In this document: one piece after another, positions 20,087-28,900 of the stretch
How the letters are laid out: the number at the start of each line of letters is the position of its first letter
How positions within the stretch are numbered: position 1 is the first letter of the stretch
Source: a virus
IMG/VR virus record: IMGVR_UViG_3300040856_003274
Coordinates: 104,267 to 168,266 of that record
Reading direction: 5' to 3' (one strand)
DNA: 64,000 nt
The notes under the pieces: model-generated
Database searches by the model: none
The model's input: the letters and a program-made list of their open reading frames with translations, nothing else
Told to the model about the DNA's origin: nothing
Translations under genes and position numbers: made by a program

Positions 20087-21280
20087 CTAATCATTGTCGT
20101 CTAAGATAACCCGCCTCTCTGACAAGCCCATTAAATCTTGAGAGACGTTTGAAGAGGGCTCACTACCTTCTTTATATAGGCTCTTAAACTCTTTAGGTGC
20201 TTCATACCCTGCGTTGAACCAACGGTCGTAGACAGGGTTGACCGTCTTAGGTGCAGATATCCTATGCACTTTAGAGGTCTTCTTAATCTTAGAGGGGTCA
20301 ACCGCTTCCAGCTTCGTCGCGTAGCTTTGCTCCTCTTCTGCGAGCCTAGCCTCTTCCTGAGCCTTGAGCATTTCTTGATGCCTACGGGCAAACTCCTTAT
20401 CCGCGTTGCTCTTAATCTCTTCCTTGAAGTTACGGACAACCTTATCGTGTAAGTCCTCCTCGCCTGTAACCCAGCGCCTAAACTCTTCTGCTAACTCGTC
20501 AGCAGACTTAGGTTGGAATATCTTCTCCCCGTTGACCTCTAAGACATTACCAATACCACCACTCTTGAGGAAGTCTGACTTATCCGTCTCCCCTATAAAG
20601 CGGTAGTAAGCAATATCATGCGTCCTTTGATGGTTAGCTTCATCCTCGCTAAGTTTCTTCTTATCTGCGTCTGTAATCTTTTGAACCGCTTTAGGGTTTT
20701 GAGACGACATAACCGCCTTAGTTAACTCCCACTCGCCCATGTACTGAACCCTGCTGTCTTCATGTTGATTATAAGACAGCCACACCTCTTGTATTGGGTT
20801 AAGGCTCATCTTTTCAGTGCCAGGCAGTCCTGTCACATGACTAAGATTAGGGTAGCCTTTACCGATATCACTCCACATCTTGCGAGAGATCGTCTCGTAA
20901 AGAAAGCTCTCGATGTAAACAAAGCATTCGTTTTGCTTGGAGAAAAGCTCTAACAGTGCGTGATATATTTTGTTTATAAACGGTTGGGGCATATCCTGTA
21001 GAGTCTTGTATATCTCATAAGAGTGAGACACGCTGTCCTCTAGCAGGTATTGTCCGTCAAATAACCACACGCTATGCGCGATAGCCCACAGATACCAGTT
21101 TGAGGCGCTAGGGCTGTAACGCTCTTGTATGAGAAACAAGTCAGAGTCGTTAAGGGTACGGAGGGAAATCTGTACCCCGTTAACTAGGACTTTCTTAGTG
21201 AGGAACCCTCTCTCGATCATGGGGATGATATCTTCGTAGATCGCCTCACGTTGTTTTGAGGTAGAGGGCTCTATGATCAT
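20087..21280 (-). CDS. Tail assembly chaperone, second gene
   Basis: 397 residues, starting at an ATG that shares one base with the stop of the previous gene (TAATG). Residues about 33-50 (VNGVQISLRTLNDSDLF) match the start of the upstream chaperone (VNGTKITLRVLRPNEE), so the two appear related. A helical middle is followed by a Lys/Glu-rich coiled segment near 290-320 (KEEIKSNADKEFARRHQ). It lies immediately before the tape measure, where the GT-type chaperone of lambda-like and Mu-like tails lies and coats the tape measure during assembly. Here the second protein has its own start rather than obviously depending on frameshifting. Confidence 0.65.
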   Translation of the reverse strand: MIIEPSTSKQREAIYEDIIPMIERGFLTKKVLVNGVQISLRTLNDSDLFLIQERYSPSASNWYLWAIAHSVWLFDGQYLLEDSVSHSYEIYKTLQDMPQPFINKIYHALLELFSKQNECFVYIESFLYETISRKMWSDIGKGYPNLSHVTGLPGTEKMSLNPIQEVWLSYNQHEDSRVQYMGEWELTKAVMSSQNPKAVQKITDADKKKLSEDEANHQRTHDIAYYRFIGETDKSDFLKSGGIGNVLEVNGEKIFQPKSADELAEEFRRWVTGEEDLHDKVVRNFKEEIKSNADKEFARRHQEMLKAQEEARLAEEEQSYATKLEAVDPSKIKKTSKVHRISAPKTVNPVYDRWFNAGYEAPKEFKSLYKEGSEPSSNVSQDLMGLSERRVILDDND

Positions 21281-22269
21281 TAGTTGCTCATCTTAAAGTT
21301 GGGATTAGACGGCGCTGAATGATTAGGGTTAAGGGTAGCATTAGGCTTCGATTTATCGGCGCTAGGGGCGCGGTTATCAAGCGTCTGTGTAGGCATACGG
21401 TATACTTCCACACCGCCGATGGACTCAGGCTTTGCAGGAGGAGGTGGTTGCTGGGCTTCCTGCTCTTGGCGCTCTTTAAGTAGACGGAGGTTTTCTTCGT
21501 TTACTTCTCGCTGATACTCTTCATCAAGGTTAGGGTGGTAGCTCCCATCGCTTGCGCGTGCGGGCGTGGGCGCGGGAGACTCTTCCTTCTTAGGAGGAGG
21601 AGGTGGTGCTACATTAGGGATAGCAGACTCTCTCTTTATGGGGAGTCCTTTCTCTGCGAGCACGTTTTCAGGGGTGATGTCTACCTTCTCGGCTTCTTCA
21701 CTGTTTGCCATATCGAGAGATTTAGAGAACGCGGTGTCTTCTTTCCCGTCTCCGCGTTTTGCCTTAAGCTCTTTCAGGCGCTCTTCAAGTCGCTCAATTT
21801 CTTTATCGAGGACTTCGGGCTCATAAACGATACTCTCTTCGACTTGAGCTTCAACAAACTCTGTTAGCTCACCAAACTTCTTAAATACGGATGAGAGCAT
21901 ATCGCGCCCCCATTCGGAGACTAAGCTCTCTAAGGCTTCGTGTTTAGGGATTTTGATTGAGACACCGTTAGCTAGGGTTTCCCCAGTCTCGATGTGCTTA
22001 ACATTACGGAGATCGAGGCTATCAATAGCGACGATAGCATACGAGAGTGTGGCTATACGGAAGCGTTGCAAGTAATCAGCGGCAGTGACTTGGTTAGTCT
22101 CGCCGTCTTCTGAGAGAGCTTCCATAGCTTTCTTTTGGACTTCAATCTCCTCATTAGGTCTTAAAACCCTTAAGGTGATCTTAGTGCCGTTGACCTCGAA
22201 AGATCGCTCTTGATTACCTAAATCAGCGACCTTAGAGAGCGCCGACTTCAAATCCTTTAAATTGACCAT
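21280..22269 (-). CDS. Tail assembly chaperone, first gene
   Basis: 329 residues. The first 140 are a compact alpha/beta domain beginning with FEVNGTKITLRVLRPNEE. A Glu/Lys/Leu coiled segment follows (about 155-180, KEIERLEERLKELKAKRG). The last 130 residues are low-complexity and Pro-rich (APPPPPKKEESPAPTP and QQPPPPAKP), probably disordered. It is preceded by the tail-tube gene and its terminator, and followed by a related chaperone with TAATG coupling. The family role is to hold the tape measure and recruit tube subunits. Assignment rests on position, paralogy with the next gene and lack of other motifs. Confidence 0.65.
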   Translation of the reverse strand: MVNLKDLKSALSKVADLGNQERSFEVNGTKITLRVLRPNEEIEVQKKAMEALSEDGETNQVTAADYLQRFRIATLSYAIVAIDSLDLRNVKHIETGETLANGVSIKIPKHEALESLVSEWGRDMLSSVFKKFGELTEFVEAQVEESIVYEPEVLDKEIERLEERLKELKAKRGDGKEDTAFSKSLDMANSEEAEKVDITPENVLAEKGLPIKRESAIPNVAPPPPPKKEESPAPTPARASDGSYHPNLDEEYQREVNEENLRLLKERQEQEAQQPPPPAKPESIGGVEVYRMPTQTLDNRAPSADKSKPNATLNPNHSAPSNPNFKMSN

Positions 22270-22281
22270 ATTTACCTCAAG

Positions 22282-22331
22282 AAAAGCCTGTGGGATTGTT
22301 GGCTTAGACTAGCTTATACCCACAGGCTTTT
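22282..22331 (-). terminator. Strong hairpin terminator after tail-tube gene
   Basis: The two arms, AAAAGCCTGTGGG (22282-22294) and CCCACAGGCTTTT (22319-22331), are a perfect 13-base-pair inverted repeat around a 24-base loop. Read on the minus strand the 3' arm ends in TTTT, the form of a Rho-independent terminator. It sits between the tail-tube stop and the first chaperone, so it probably stops most transcripts after the abundant tube protein and lets a fraction read on to the low-abundance chaperones and tape measure. Confidence 0.8.
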
Positions 22332-22341
22332 CAAGAAGCTA

Positions 22342-23094
22342 TTATTGGCTAAAACGGACAGACCCTACCTGACCAATTGTAGGATCATTACCCGTAGCCA
22401 TAAACTCGCCGTAGACACTAGCACCGTCATGGACATCTGAGATCATCGCCTCAGACTCTTCCATAACAATGCCTGTGTCTTTCTCGAAGCTGTTGCTGTA
22501 CGAGGTGAGCCAACAAGCCTCAAAGAAAGTGATCATGGCAGAGTGACCCGCGTTGTCTGCGTGCTGACCTCCGATAGTCACAGGGTTAGGCCCGATGCCA
22601 CCGTCATTAAACTGCATTTGACGGATACCTGCCTGCTCACCCTGACCTGCTAAGCCGACATTAGGCGCGTTTAAGTCATTGTCTACGAGCGTAGAGAATA
22701 CGAGCTGTTGCTCAATGTCAAAAGGCCAACGATGGTGCGCAAGGCTTCTTACGGGGCCATCTACGCCTGCCGCATAACCCATCGCCTGCCAAATATTGCT
22801 CAGATAAAGCATGGTACGGCTAAGGGAAGCTGTGGGTGGTTCGGTGACTGAGGGGACAAGCTCTGCGACCTGATCCCCAAAACCGATACCTCTCACGGGC
22901 TCTACAGAACGTGAGTTAGAGAAACTGATAGAGGCAAGGACACCTACTTGGTTTCTTTGGTTTTGCCCGTAAGCAGGGGTGAGCACACGTAGTTTTTGTG
23001 ATACTACGGTGCGTGTGTTAGGTGTTGTGCCGTATTTATACAGGTACGAGCTACCCTGCGCCCCGCGTACCGCGTTTAAGTCTTGATTAGGCAT
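22342..23094 (-). CDS. Major tail tube protein
   Basis: 250 residues, Shine-Dalgarno AAGGAG eight bases before the ATG. The sequence is beta-rich and nearly neutral. It contains a stretch I associate with tail tubes of large contractile phages (EPVRGIGFGDQVAELVPSV, then YLSNIWQAMGYAAGVDGPVR and HHRWPFDI). Order is the main support: tube, terminator, chaperones, tape measure, adaptors, hub, spike. The terminator directly behind it fits a gene needing hundreds of copies per virion. No sheath gene is adjacent; if the tail is contractile the sheath is outside this window. Confidence 0.78.
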   Translation of the reverse strand: MPNQDLNAVRGAQGSSYLYKYGTTPNTRTVVSQKLRVLTPAYGQNQRNQVGVLASISFSNSRSVEPVRGIGFGDQVAELVPSVTEPPTASLSRTMLYLSNIWQAMGYAAGVDGPVRSLAHHRWPFDIEQQLVFSTLVDNDLNAPNVGLAGQGEQAGIRQMQFNDGGIGPNPVTIGGQHADNAGHSAMITFFEACWLTSYSNSFEKDTGIVMEESEAMISDVHDGASVYGEFMATGNDPTIGQVGSVRFSQ

Positions 23095-23120
23095 GAGAGA
23101 GTCTCCTTAAGGTTAGACGT

Positions 23121-23130
23121 GTTTATATAT
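23121..23130 (-). promoter_or_regulatory. Candidate promoter element before tail-tube gene
   Basis: The 44 bases between the metallophosphoesterase stop and the tube start read, on the minus strand, TGATATATAAACACG, an AT-rich -10-like element about 30 bases from the tube ATG. A dedicated promoter would suit a major virion protein, but no matching -35 element is clear, so this is only a suggestion. Confidence 0.3.
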
Positions 23131-23138
23131 CAGATACA

Positions 23139-24578
23139 TTATTCAATCATTATGAACTCTACACCGCCGACACCATTTTCTTTATCGACTCTGTAGAGTG
23201 CTACTTGCCTACGATTTCCGACATAGCCTTTAAGTCTGTGCCAGCGATCCGTCCCACTTAAACTAGGCATCGTCCACACACGGCAACCGTTAAACTCATC
23301 GGCTCTAACCTTATGACCATGCCAGTGTCCCGTAAACCATTCCCAACCGCCTTTACACTCACCCCAATCCCCTGCGCGGTCTATCGCCATAACTGAAGGT
23401 AGGTCGCTCGCTTTTGTCCCGTCTCCGTGGTGAAAGCCCAAGAGTGAGTTACCGTGGCGAGTGTAAGAAAAGCCGTCCTTCGCGATGTCAATCTCCACGG
23501 AGCTAATGTCATGGTAGCGAGCTTTTAACATTAAGCCGACACTTAAGCCTAAAACCCTATCGTGATTACCTGGGATCGCCACGACTTTTACAGGAGCAAC
23601 TTTCCTGAGCCCTTCGATGATCTGCTCTAGTGCCATAAACGCAGTAGACAGCATATCAATGGGATCGCCGTCTACGTCTTGAGGCGTGCCTTGCGTAGTG
23701 GTGTTTTGGTAGTTGTCGATATGGATCATATCGCTCCCGCAGGGGAGTATCCACATCGAAGGAGCGCCCCACTTGTTGACAGACTGCTCCATAGCCGCGA
23801 GGCAAGTGTTCACTGCCGCTTCCCTAGCTCGCTCAAGATCCCATCCGAAAAGACCTTTCTTACCAACGTGCAAATCTGTGAGCCCTACGATGACTAGGTG
23901 ATCACTTTTTTCTACATTAGAGAGGTCTACTTTAATATTATGGGTAGACGGGCGGTCTTTGAGCCTCTCCTCCAATCTTGGGAAGATGATCCTCTCAAAC
24001 TGATCAAACTGCTCAGCTTGTTTGACAAGCTGTCGGTATCGAATACGCTCCGCTTTTACGAGGACACGTTGCTCTTTTGCTCGAACGAGAGACTCTATAA
24101 GCACTTCTTCATTTGCGGCTGTCATCTCTTCATCAGAGAAAGGCGCGGAGTCATGTGTTTTACCGAGCACTCTAAGGATACGGATAAGTGTAGGTCTAGC
24201 GAGCCCATACTTGCGACAGATTTCGTTGACGCTTAACCCACCTGTTTCATTAGAGTAGTCCCAAATGAGCGCGTCAATCTTTGACTTTTCAACGCACACT
24301 GACCCTTTTTGACCTGGGATCGAGTGGAAGATGTAAACTTCTCTCTTCGAGTCGTAAAAGTAGTCTAAGGTGTCCTCTGAGAAGAAAGATTGAGTTTCAA
24401 CACTCACCTTTTCTTCTTCTTGACTGTCTCCGCTAACCTCTACCTGATAGAGAAAGCCTTGGTTATTAGATTTCAGCTTTCTCGGTATGATAGAGGATCG
24501 AGCGCGTTTTCGTACAGTGCTTTCGGAAACACCTAGAGCCTCACTTGCTTCTCTAATGGTAAGCCATTTTTTAGCCAT
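23139..24578 (-). CDS. HTH-metallophosphoesterase fusion protein
   Basis: 479 residues from ATG at 24578, chosen because AGGAGGAG lies 6 bases upstream (a GTG one codon earlier is possible). Residues 4-29 form an excisionase/MerR-like helix-turn-helix (LTIREASEALGVSESTVRKR). A second HTH-like unit lies at about 115-140 (SVNEICRKYGLARPTLIRIL). Residues 228-435 are a calcineurin-like phosphoesterase with D235-x-H237, D284-region GSD, GNHD (337-340), HH (383-384) and GHWHGH (417-422), i.e. a complete two-metal site. This phage family is known, but its substrate is not. It heads the tail operon, where a DNA-binding nuclease or phosphatase is unexpected; it might cut DNA or nucleotides, or act in regulation. 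Confidence 0.85.
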   Translation of the reverse strand: MAKKWLTIREASEALGVSESTVRKRARSSIIPRKLKSNNQGFLYQVEVSGDSQEEEKVSVETQSFFSEDTLDYFYDSKREVYIFHSIPGQKGSVCVEKSKIDALIWDYSNETGGLSVNEICRKYGLARPTLIRILRVLGKTHDSAPFSDEEMTAANEEVLIESLVRAKEQRVLVKAERIRYRQLVKQAEQFDQFERIIFPRLEERLKDRPSTHNIKVDLSNVEKSDHLVIVGLTDLHVGKKGLFGWDLERAREAAVNTCLAAMEQSVNKWGAPSMWILPCGSDMIHIDNYQNTTTQGTPQDVDGDPIDMLSTAFMALEQIIEGLRKVAPVKVVAIPGNHDRVLGLSVGLMLKARYHDISSVEIDIAKDGFSYTRHGNSLLGFHHGDGTKASDLPSVMAIDRAGDWGECKGGWEWFTGHWHGHKVRADEFNGCRVWTMPSLSGTDRWHRLKGYVGNRRQVALYRVDKENGVGGVEFIMIE

Positions 24579-24581
24579 CAC

Positions 24582-24822
24582 ACTCTCCTCCTCAAGGGTT
24601 CATGGAGTGCGGTCTATAAGGACTATATTCTCAAACGCATCTTGAAGCGACAAGAAGAGATACTGAGAAAAACCCAATAAATAGTATACCTGTCATAGTT
24701 AACTCCTTTCTTTTTTTATGTCTGTCCGTAGCATATAGGCACATAAGCGAGGAGCTCAGTTTCCTTTTATTCTTTACCTGCTGTTAAGCAGACTTCAGGT
24801 TTTTAGAAAGGCGCTGAGAGAT
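24582..24822. promoter_or_regulatory. Divergent control region between the two tail operons
   Basis: These 241 bases separate the leftward tail operon from the rightward baseplate/fibre operon and must hold both promoters. Visible elements are a strong minus-strand Shine-Dalgarno (GAAAGGAG, 24703-24710) serving a 21-codon ORF, AT-rich -10-like blocks (TATAAGGACTATATTC near 24615-24630 and GCATATAGG at 24731-24739), and a small plus-strand hairpin (ACCTG 24776-24780 with CAGGT 24796-24800, followed by T5). No confident -35/-10 pair can be assigned in either direction. Confidence 0.5.
24631..24696 (-). CDS. 21-residue hydrophobic peptide, possible leader
   Basis: A short ORF, MTGILFIGFFSVSLLVASRCV, is preceded by an excellent Shine-Dalgarno (AAAGGAG, 6-7 bases before ATG), stronger than that of many real genes here. 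Residues 3-17 are hydrophobic, enough to insert in a membrane. It lies in the leader of the metallophosphoesterase gene, 52 bases before that start. It could be a leader peptide tuning downstream translation, or a tiny membrane peptide. No homology can be claimed for so short a sequence. Confidence 0.4.
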   Translation of the reverse strand: MTGILFIGFFSVSLLVASRCV

Positions 24823-25905
24823 ATGAGCTACGACTTGCAACTAGCATATAACTGCCCCCACCTCGCGGTAGACGAGAGAGTCAGTCTTGCGGAAGACAAC
24901 AAGACTCTCTTAACGAGGAGACTCGTATCGAACGCAGGTCTAATCAAGATTAAGATTAACGGCTTGACCGTCCCTCCAAGTGGGCTCAAGACTCCAGCAA
25001 GCCTTAAATCTACTTCCCGAAGCTCGTATTACTTCAACTCTGCCCGAACGCTGACCATAACAAGCCAATCTTCTAGTGTTACGTTGAGCTTTAACAAAGG
25101 ACTGCTCACAGCTCAGGACTTTGTAACGAAAGTGACCTTGGAGGCTCAGGGAGTCTGCACAGCTTCCTTAAGCGACGGTTACGTCACGATTAGCGAGTCT
25201 AGGGCTCTCGGTAGGGACTCCAAACTGAAGCTGAGCGGAGATGCTGTTGAGACGCTTGGTTTTTCTTTTCAGCCTCAGTCGAGAGGCACACAAACGTATC
25301 CTGCGTGGACTCTAATCTCAGCGGAAACGAACCCTGAGAGCGGTGAGGTTTACGGGCGAAGGGTGTATTTCTTAGAACCTTTAAACAACCCTAACTTAAT
25401 CGTGCAGGTGACCTACTCAATGATCTCTTCTAGGTGCTTGAGATGTCAGGGGCTCGTCGTAGAGAACGACTACCGCTACAATGAGGTCGGTGATATTAGG
25501 AAGGTTGAGAACGAGAACCTGTTACAGCAGAGGTGCTTAAAGATTTTGCTTACAGACAGGGGCAGTAATGTCTTCCATAGCTGGTACGGCTCTAGCTTGC
25601 GCACACGCGTAGGCGCGAAAGCTATTGGAGCGGTGTCAGGTGCGCTCAAGGTAGATGTTGAGAGGGCTCTTGAGACTCTGAGGGACATACAAGATCAGCA
25701 AGGAGGTTTTCAGACGATGAGTGCCAAAGAAAGACTGATCAGTGTGGTAAGCGTAGAGGTCGCACCTGTTGAGAATGACCCTACTGCTTTTATTATAGAT
25801 GTTGTGGTAAGGAACGGCTCTAATGAGAACGTGAACATTACAGCAGTCTATACGAGCCCAGGTGTGACAGCTTATTTGAACAACAACTTAGTGTTTGGTG
25901 GATAA
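24823..25905 (+). CDS. Baseplate wedge protein, GPW/gp25-like C-terminal domain
   Basis: 360 residues. The C-terminal 130 carry the GPW/gp25-like pattern: SNVFHSWYGSSLRTRVGAKA, a helix with VDVERALETLRDIQDQ, then the closing strand pair ISVVSVEVAPVENDP / FIIDVVVRNGSNE. Before it is a short Cys-containing link (CLRCQGLVVENDYRYN). Residues about 65-150 form a small beta domain (TLTITSQSSSVTLSFNKG, then DGYVTISESRALGRDSKLKL) resembling the insertion domains in the downstream fibre genes. gp25-like proteins join wedge to sheath and trigger contraction, so this supports a contractile tail. It opens the rightward operon and is followed at once by the J-like wedge gene. Confidence 0.8.
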   Translation: MSYDLQLAYNCPHLAVDERVSLAEDNKTLLTRRLVSNAGLIKIKINGLTVPPSGLKTPASLKSTSRSSYYFNSARTLTITSQSSSVTLSFNKGLLTAQDFVTKVTLEAQGVCTASLSDGYVTISESRALGRDSKLKLSGDAVETLGFSFQPQSRGTQTYPAWTLISAETNPESGEVYGRRVYFLEPLNNPNLIVQVTYSMISSRCLRCQGLVVENDYRYNEVGDIRKVENENLLQQRCLKILLTDRGSNVFHSWYGSSLRTRVGAKAIGAVSGALKVDVERALETLRDIQDQQGGFQTMSAKERLISVVSVEVAPVENDPTAFIIDVVVRNGSNENVNITAVYTSPGVTAYLNNNLVFGG

Positions 25906-25906
25906 C

Positions 25907-28900
25907 ATGGCGAATATATACCTACAAAGCCCTAGTCAAGATTACGCAGCCTCTCTTAGCTACACCACGAACAGGGCGCTGTTATCCTTAAACGGCTCTT
26001 TTGACGGGGACATTTCTTCATTCCGAGTCATCGTAAGAGGAGTCTATGATCCTGATGTTCAAGATGAGCTTATTGACGCTACGGACACAACCTTCACTTT
26101 ACCTAACCTTGCGCTCTCTGAGGGTATCGAGCTCGTCGCAGGGGTCAATGAGATTAAGGTTGAGGGCTATAATGACGACTCTAATCTTGTAGCTACAGCG
26201 ATTGCTAACATAGAGCTGGCGGTCGCTAGCGACTTTAATCAAGAGCTGACTCCGCCCACAGGCTTAAGCGCCGAGCAGTTTAGTAATCATGTGGTGATTA
26301 ATGTCGAAGGGCTCAGCTCTTCTAATGTTATAGGTTACAACCTGTATTGCTCAGAGATACAGGGCGGCGGTGTCGAGGGATACCGTCAAATCAATGTCCT
26401 CCCTATTAGGGACGGCGCGACAAAAGAAAACGTCTCTGAGTACGCTACTCTCGAAACCGACTTTCTTGCAGAGGACGCAGACCCTTTAAGGCTTAGAGTC
26501 AAAGGAACACAGATCAATTCTATAAACGAGGCGCTGGTGGTCAACTTTGATGAGGCTGTGCCTATCTCAGAAGAGATTACAAAGCTGAGAGCAGAGGTTA
26601 AGATTAGCACACTCTCAATCTCTAAGACCTTTTCTTTCAAACACGTCCGTACAGCGACCACAACGAGCATACCTGCCACAATACCTTCAGCTAGGTTTTC
26701 TACTGTAGCAAACAGTGAGCCTCTCTTTTACGTGGCTACTGCGATTTATTATAATCCTGTTTCGGGCTCAGAGGTCGAGAGTAGTCTCTCTTCAGAGATA
26801 TCTGCTAAGCCTATACTTCTCAACACTACCTTACCAACCATCCCTGTAGTAGGCCGCCAACAAATATTAGAAGACGCGGTGCTGGGTATTTATAGGAACA
26901 GCCCTCAAGCATCAGTGAGCCCAGGCTCTGCAATACGGGATCTTTTCTTAGACCCTTTTGCATCAGAGGCTGAGCGCATTCGGTTTGTCGTAGATTACGT
27001 CTACCGCTCTGCGTCGTTCTCTACCTTACTAGCGATAGATGATCCTGCGTTCTCAGGCACGTCTGTATCTGTGGACTCCTCAAGCTATAAGTCTTTAATG
27101 AGACAAGCACTCTTCCTGCCCTCAAACGACAGCGTGCAGAACCTCATCGACTTGTCTTTTGACCGTCTCGCTTCTAACTTCGGCGTTATCCGTAATCAAG
27201 GCACAGCCGCTCGCGGAGAGGTGATTTTCTTCACTAGGACTCAACCTACAGCAGATTTAAGGATACCGCTTGGTACGATTGTGTCGAGCGGTAGCGTTGA
27301 GTTTAGGACGACAACACAAGGATTTATCCCTCTTAACGGGTTCGCTTCTTACTATAATCCTCTTAGTAATCGTTATGAGGTGACTATACCTATCAAGGCT
27401 TCTAGCACAGGAGCGATATCTAACGTGACCGCAGGTGAGATCAGCTCGATTATCTCTGACATTAGAGGTCTTGAAGTAACAAACACCGCAGAGACTTTTG
27501 GTGGTTTAGACTTAGAGAGCAACCTCGCCCTTTCGATCAGAGCTCAGCAAGCGATTTCTTCAATCGACACGGGAACGACTCAAGGTTATTACAGCCTTAT
27601 CTCTAATGCTCCTAATGTTATATCGGCTTCCGTAGTGTCAGCAGGCGATCCTTTAATGAACAGGGATGTTGATCCAGCCACAGGGCTACACTCAGGAGGC
27701 AAGGTAGACATTTGGGTGCAAGGTGAGCAAGACACTTACGTGACGGACTCTTTTGCTTTTACTTTTGATGTAAAAGAAAAGGTGGTGTTTGACCTTGTAG
27801 GGAGTTTGACTTTCAGGGCTTCTGATAATGATCTCTCGGTGAATAACCCTATCGTCAACATGCTCGACTTCTCGGCGCTTAACCTCGGTCTTGTTAATGC
27901 CACGACGGGCGCTCGGTTCGATCTTACAGACGTGGAGATTATAAGCTACAATACGATTAGGCTCTCCTCTAGCGTGACTCAGCCAGCTTTTAGTCTGACA
28001 GACATAATATTAGGAGACTTTAGATTAAGGACAGGGACAACACACACCTTCACGCGCCAGCCCGTCAAAGAGATTTCTTCTCTCACAGGCGAGGTGTCGG
28101 GTCAGGTAGGCTTGCTGTCTTATTATCTAAACCACCCTAACAACATCTTAGACCTCGGAGGCTCAACCAAGTCAGGGGATGAGATTGTTATTGAAGACGT
28201 GCGCGGAGAGCTTTCGGCTTTACCGATAGCGGTAGAGGGAGAGAGCCACGTTATCTTAGAGAAGTTTACAGAGCCTCTCAACAAGCTAGGCACAAACCCT
28301 TTTAGTCTAAGGGTGTTTAACGAAGACCGCTCTGTTGAATATTACGGCCCTTATTCAGGTCAGGTAGACCTTGATTATATAATCATCGAAGGAGGCTCAA
28401 CGACTCCTTATGGAATACAGAGGACAGACGGTAGTCGGATTTCTTCAGGGCAAACAGTGTTGTTTGATTACTCGCACGCAGAAAACTTCTCAGTGCGCTA
28501 TAGGACAAACCTAATCTTATCAACTTTACAGAGCATGGTAGAGAAACAGAAGCACGCTACGGCTGATGTTTTAATCAACGAGGCTTTCGAGGTTGAGCTA
28601 GATATATCTGCCGTGGTGGTCTTAAGCTCAGGCTCTTCTTCTGCTTTCGTGGACAGTGAAATCCGATCTAACTTAAGCGCCCTCGTAGGCTCATTGAGGA
28701 TGGGCGACCCTTTAAGAGTCTCAGATATAGTCAATGCTATGGACAAGACTAATGGCGTTTCTTATGTGCAGTTGCCCTTATCTAAGATGACCCTAAGCGT
28801 AGGTTCACAAATCGTAAGAGAGGCAGTAGCGGTAGGGCTCGGTGGCGCTGTTATAATGCCTTCCTTAAGCACACCTTCCGTAAAGGTTTGGCTAGTAGGA

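Noticed and set aside
21280-21330. Programmed -1 frameshift joining the two chaperones
   Set aside because: Near the first gene's end the in-frame sequence AAC TTT AAG is not a canonical X XXY YYZ slippery site, and the second gene has its own start, so I did not annotate a fusion.
24674-24686. T4-like late promoter (AATAAATA)
   Set aside because: It matches TATAAATA at seven of eight positions only once, with no related copies before other late genes.
24776-24804. Plus-strand terminator (ACCTG/CAGGT plus T5) just before the gp25-like gene
   Set aside because: The stem has five pairs and there is no upstream plus-strand gene to terminate; kept only as a detail of the divergent region.
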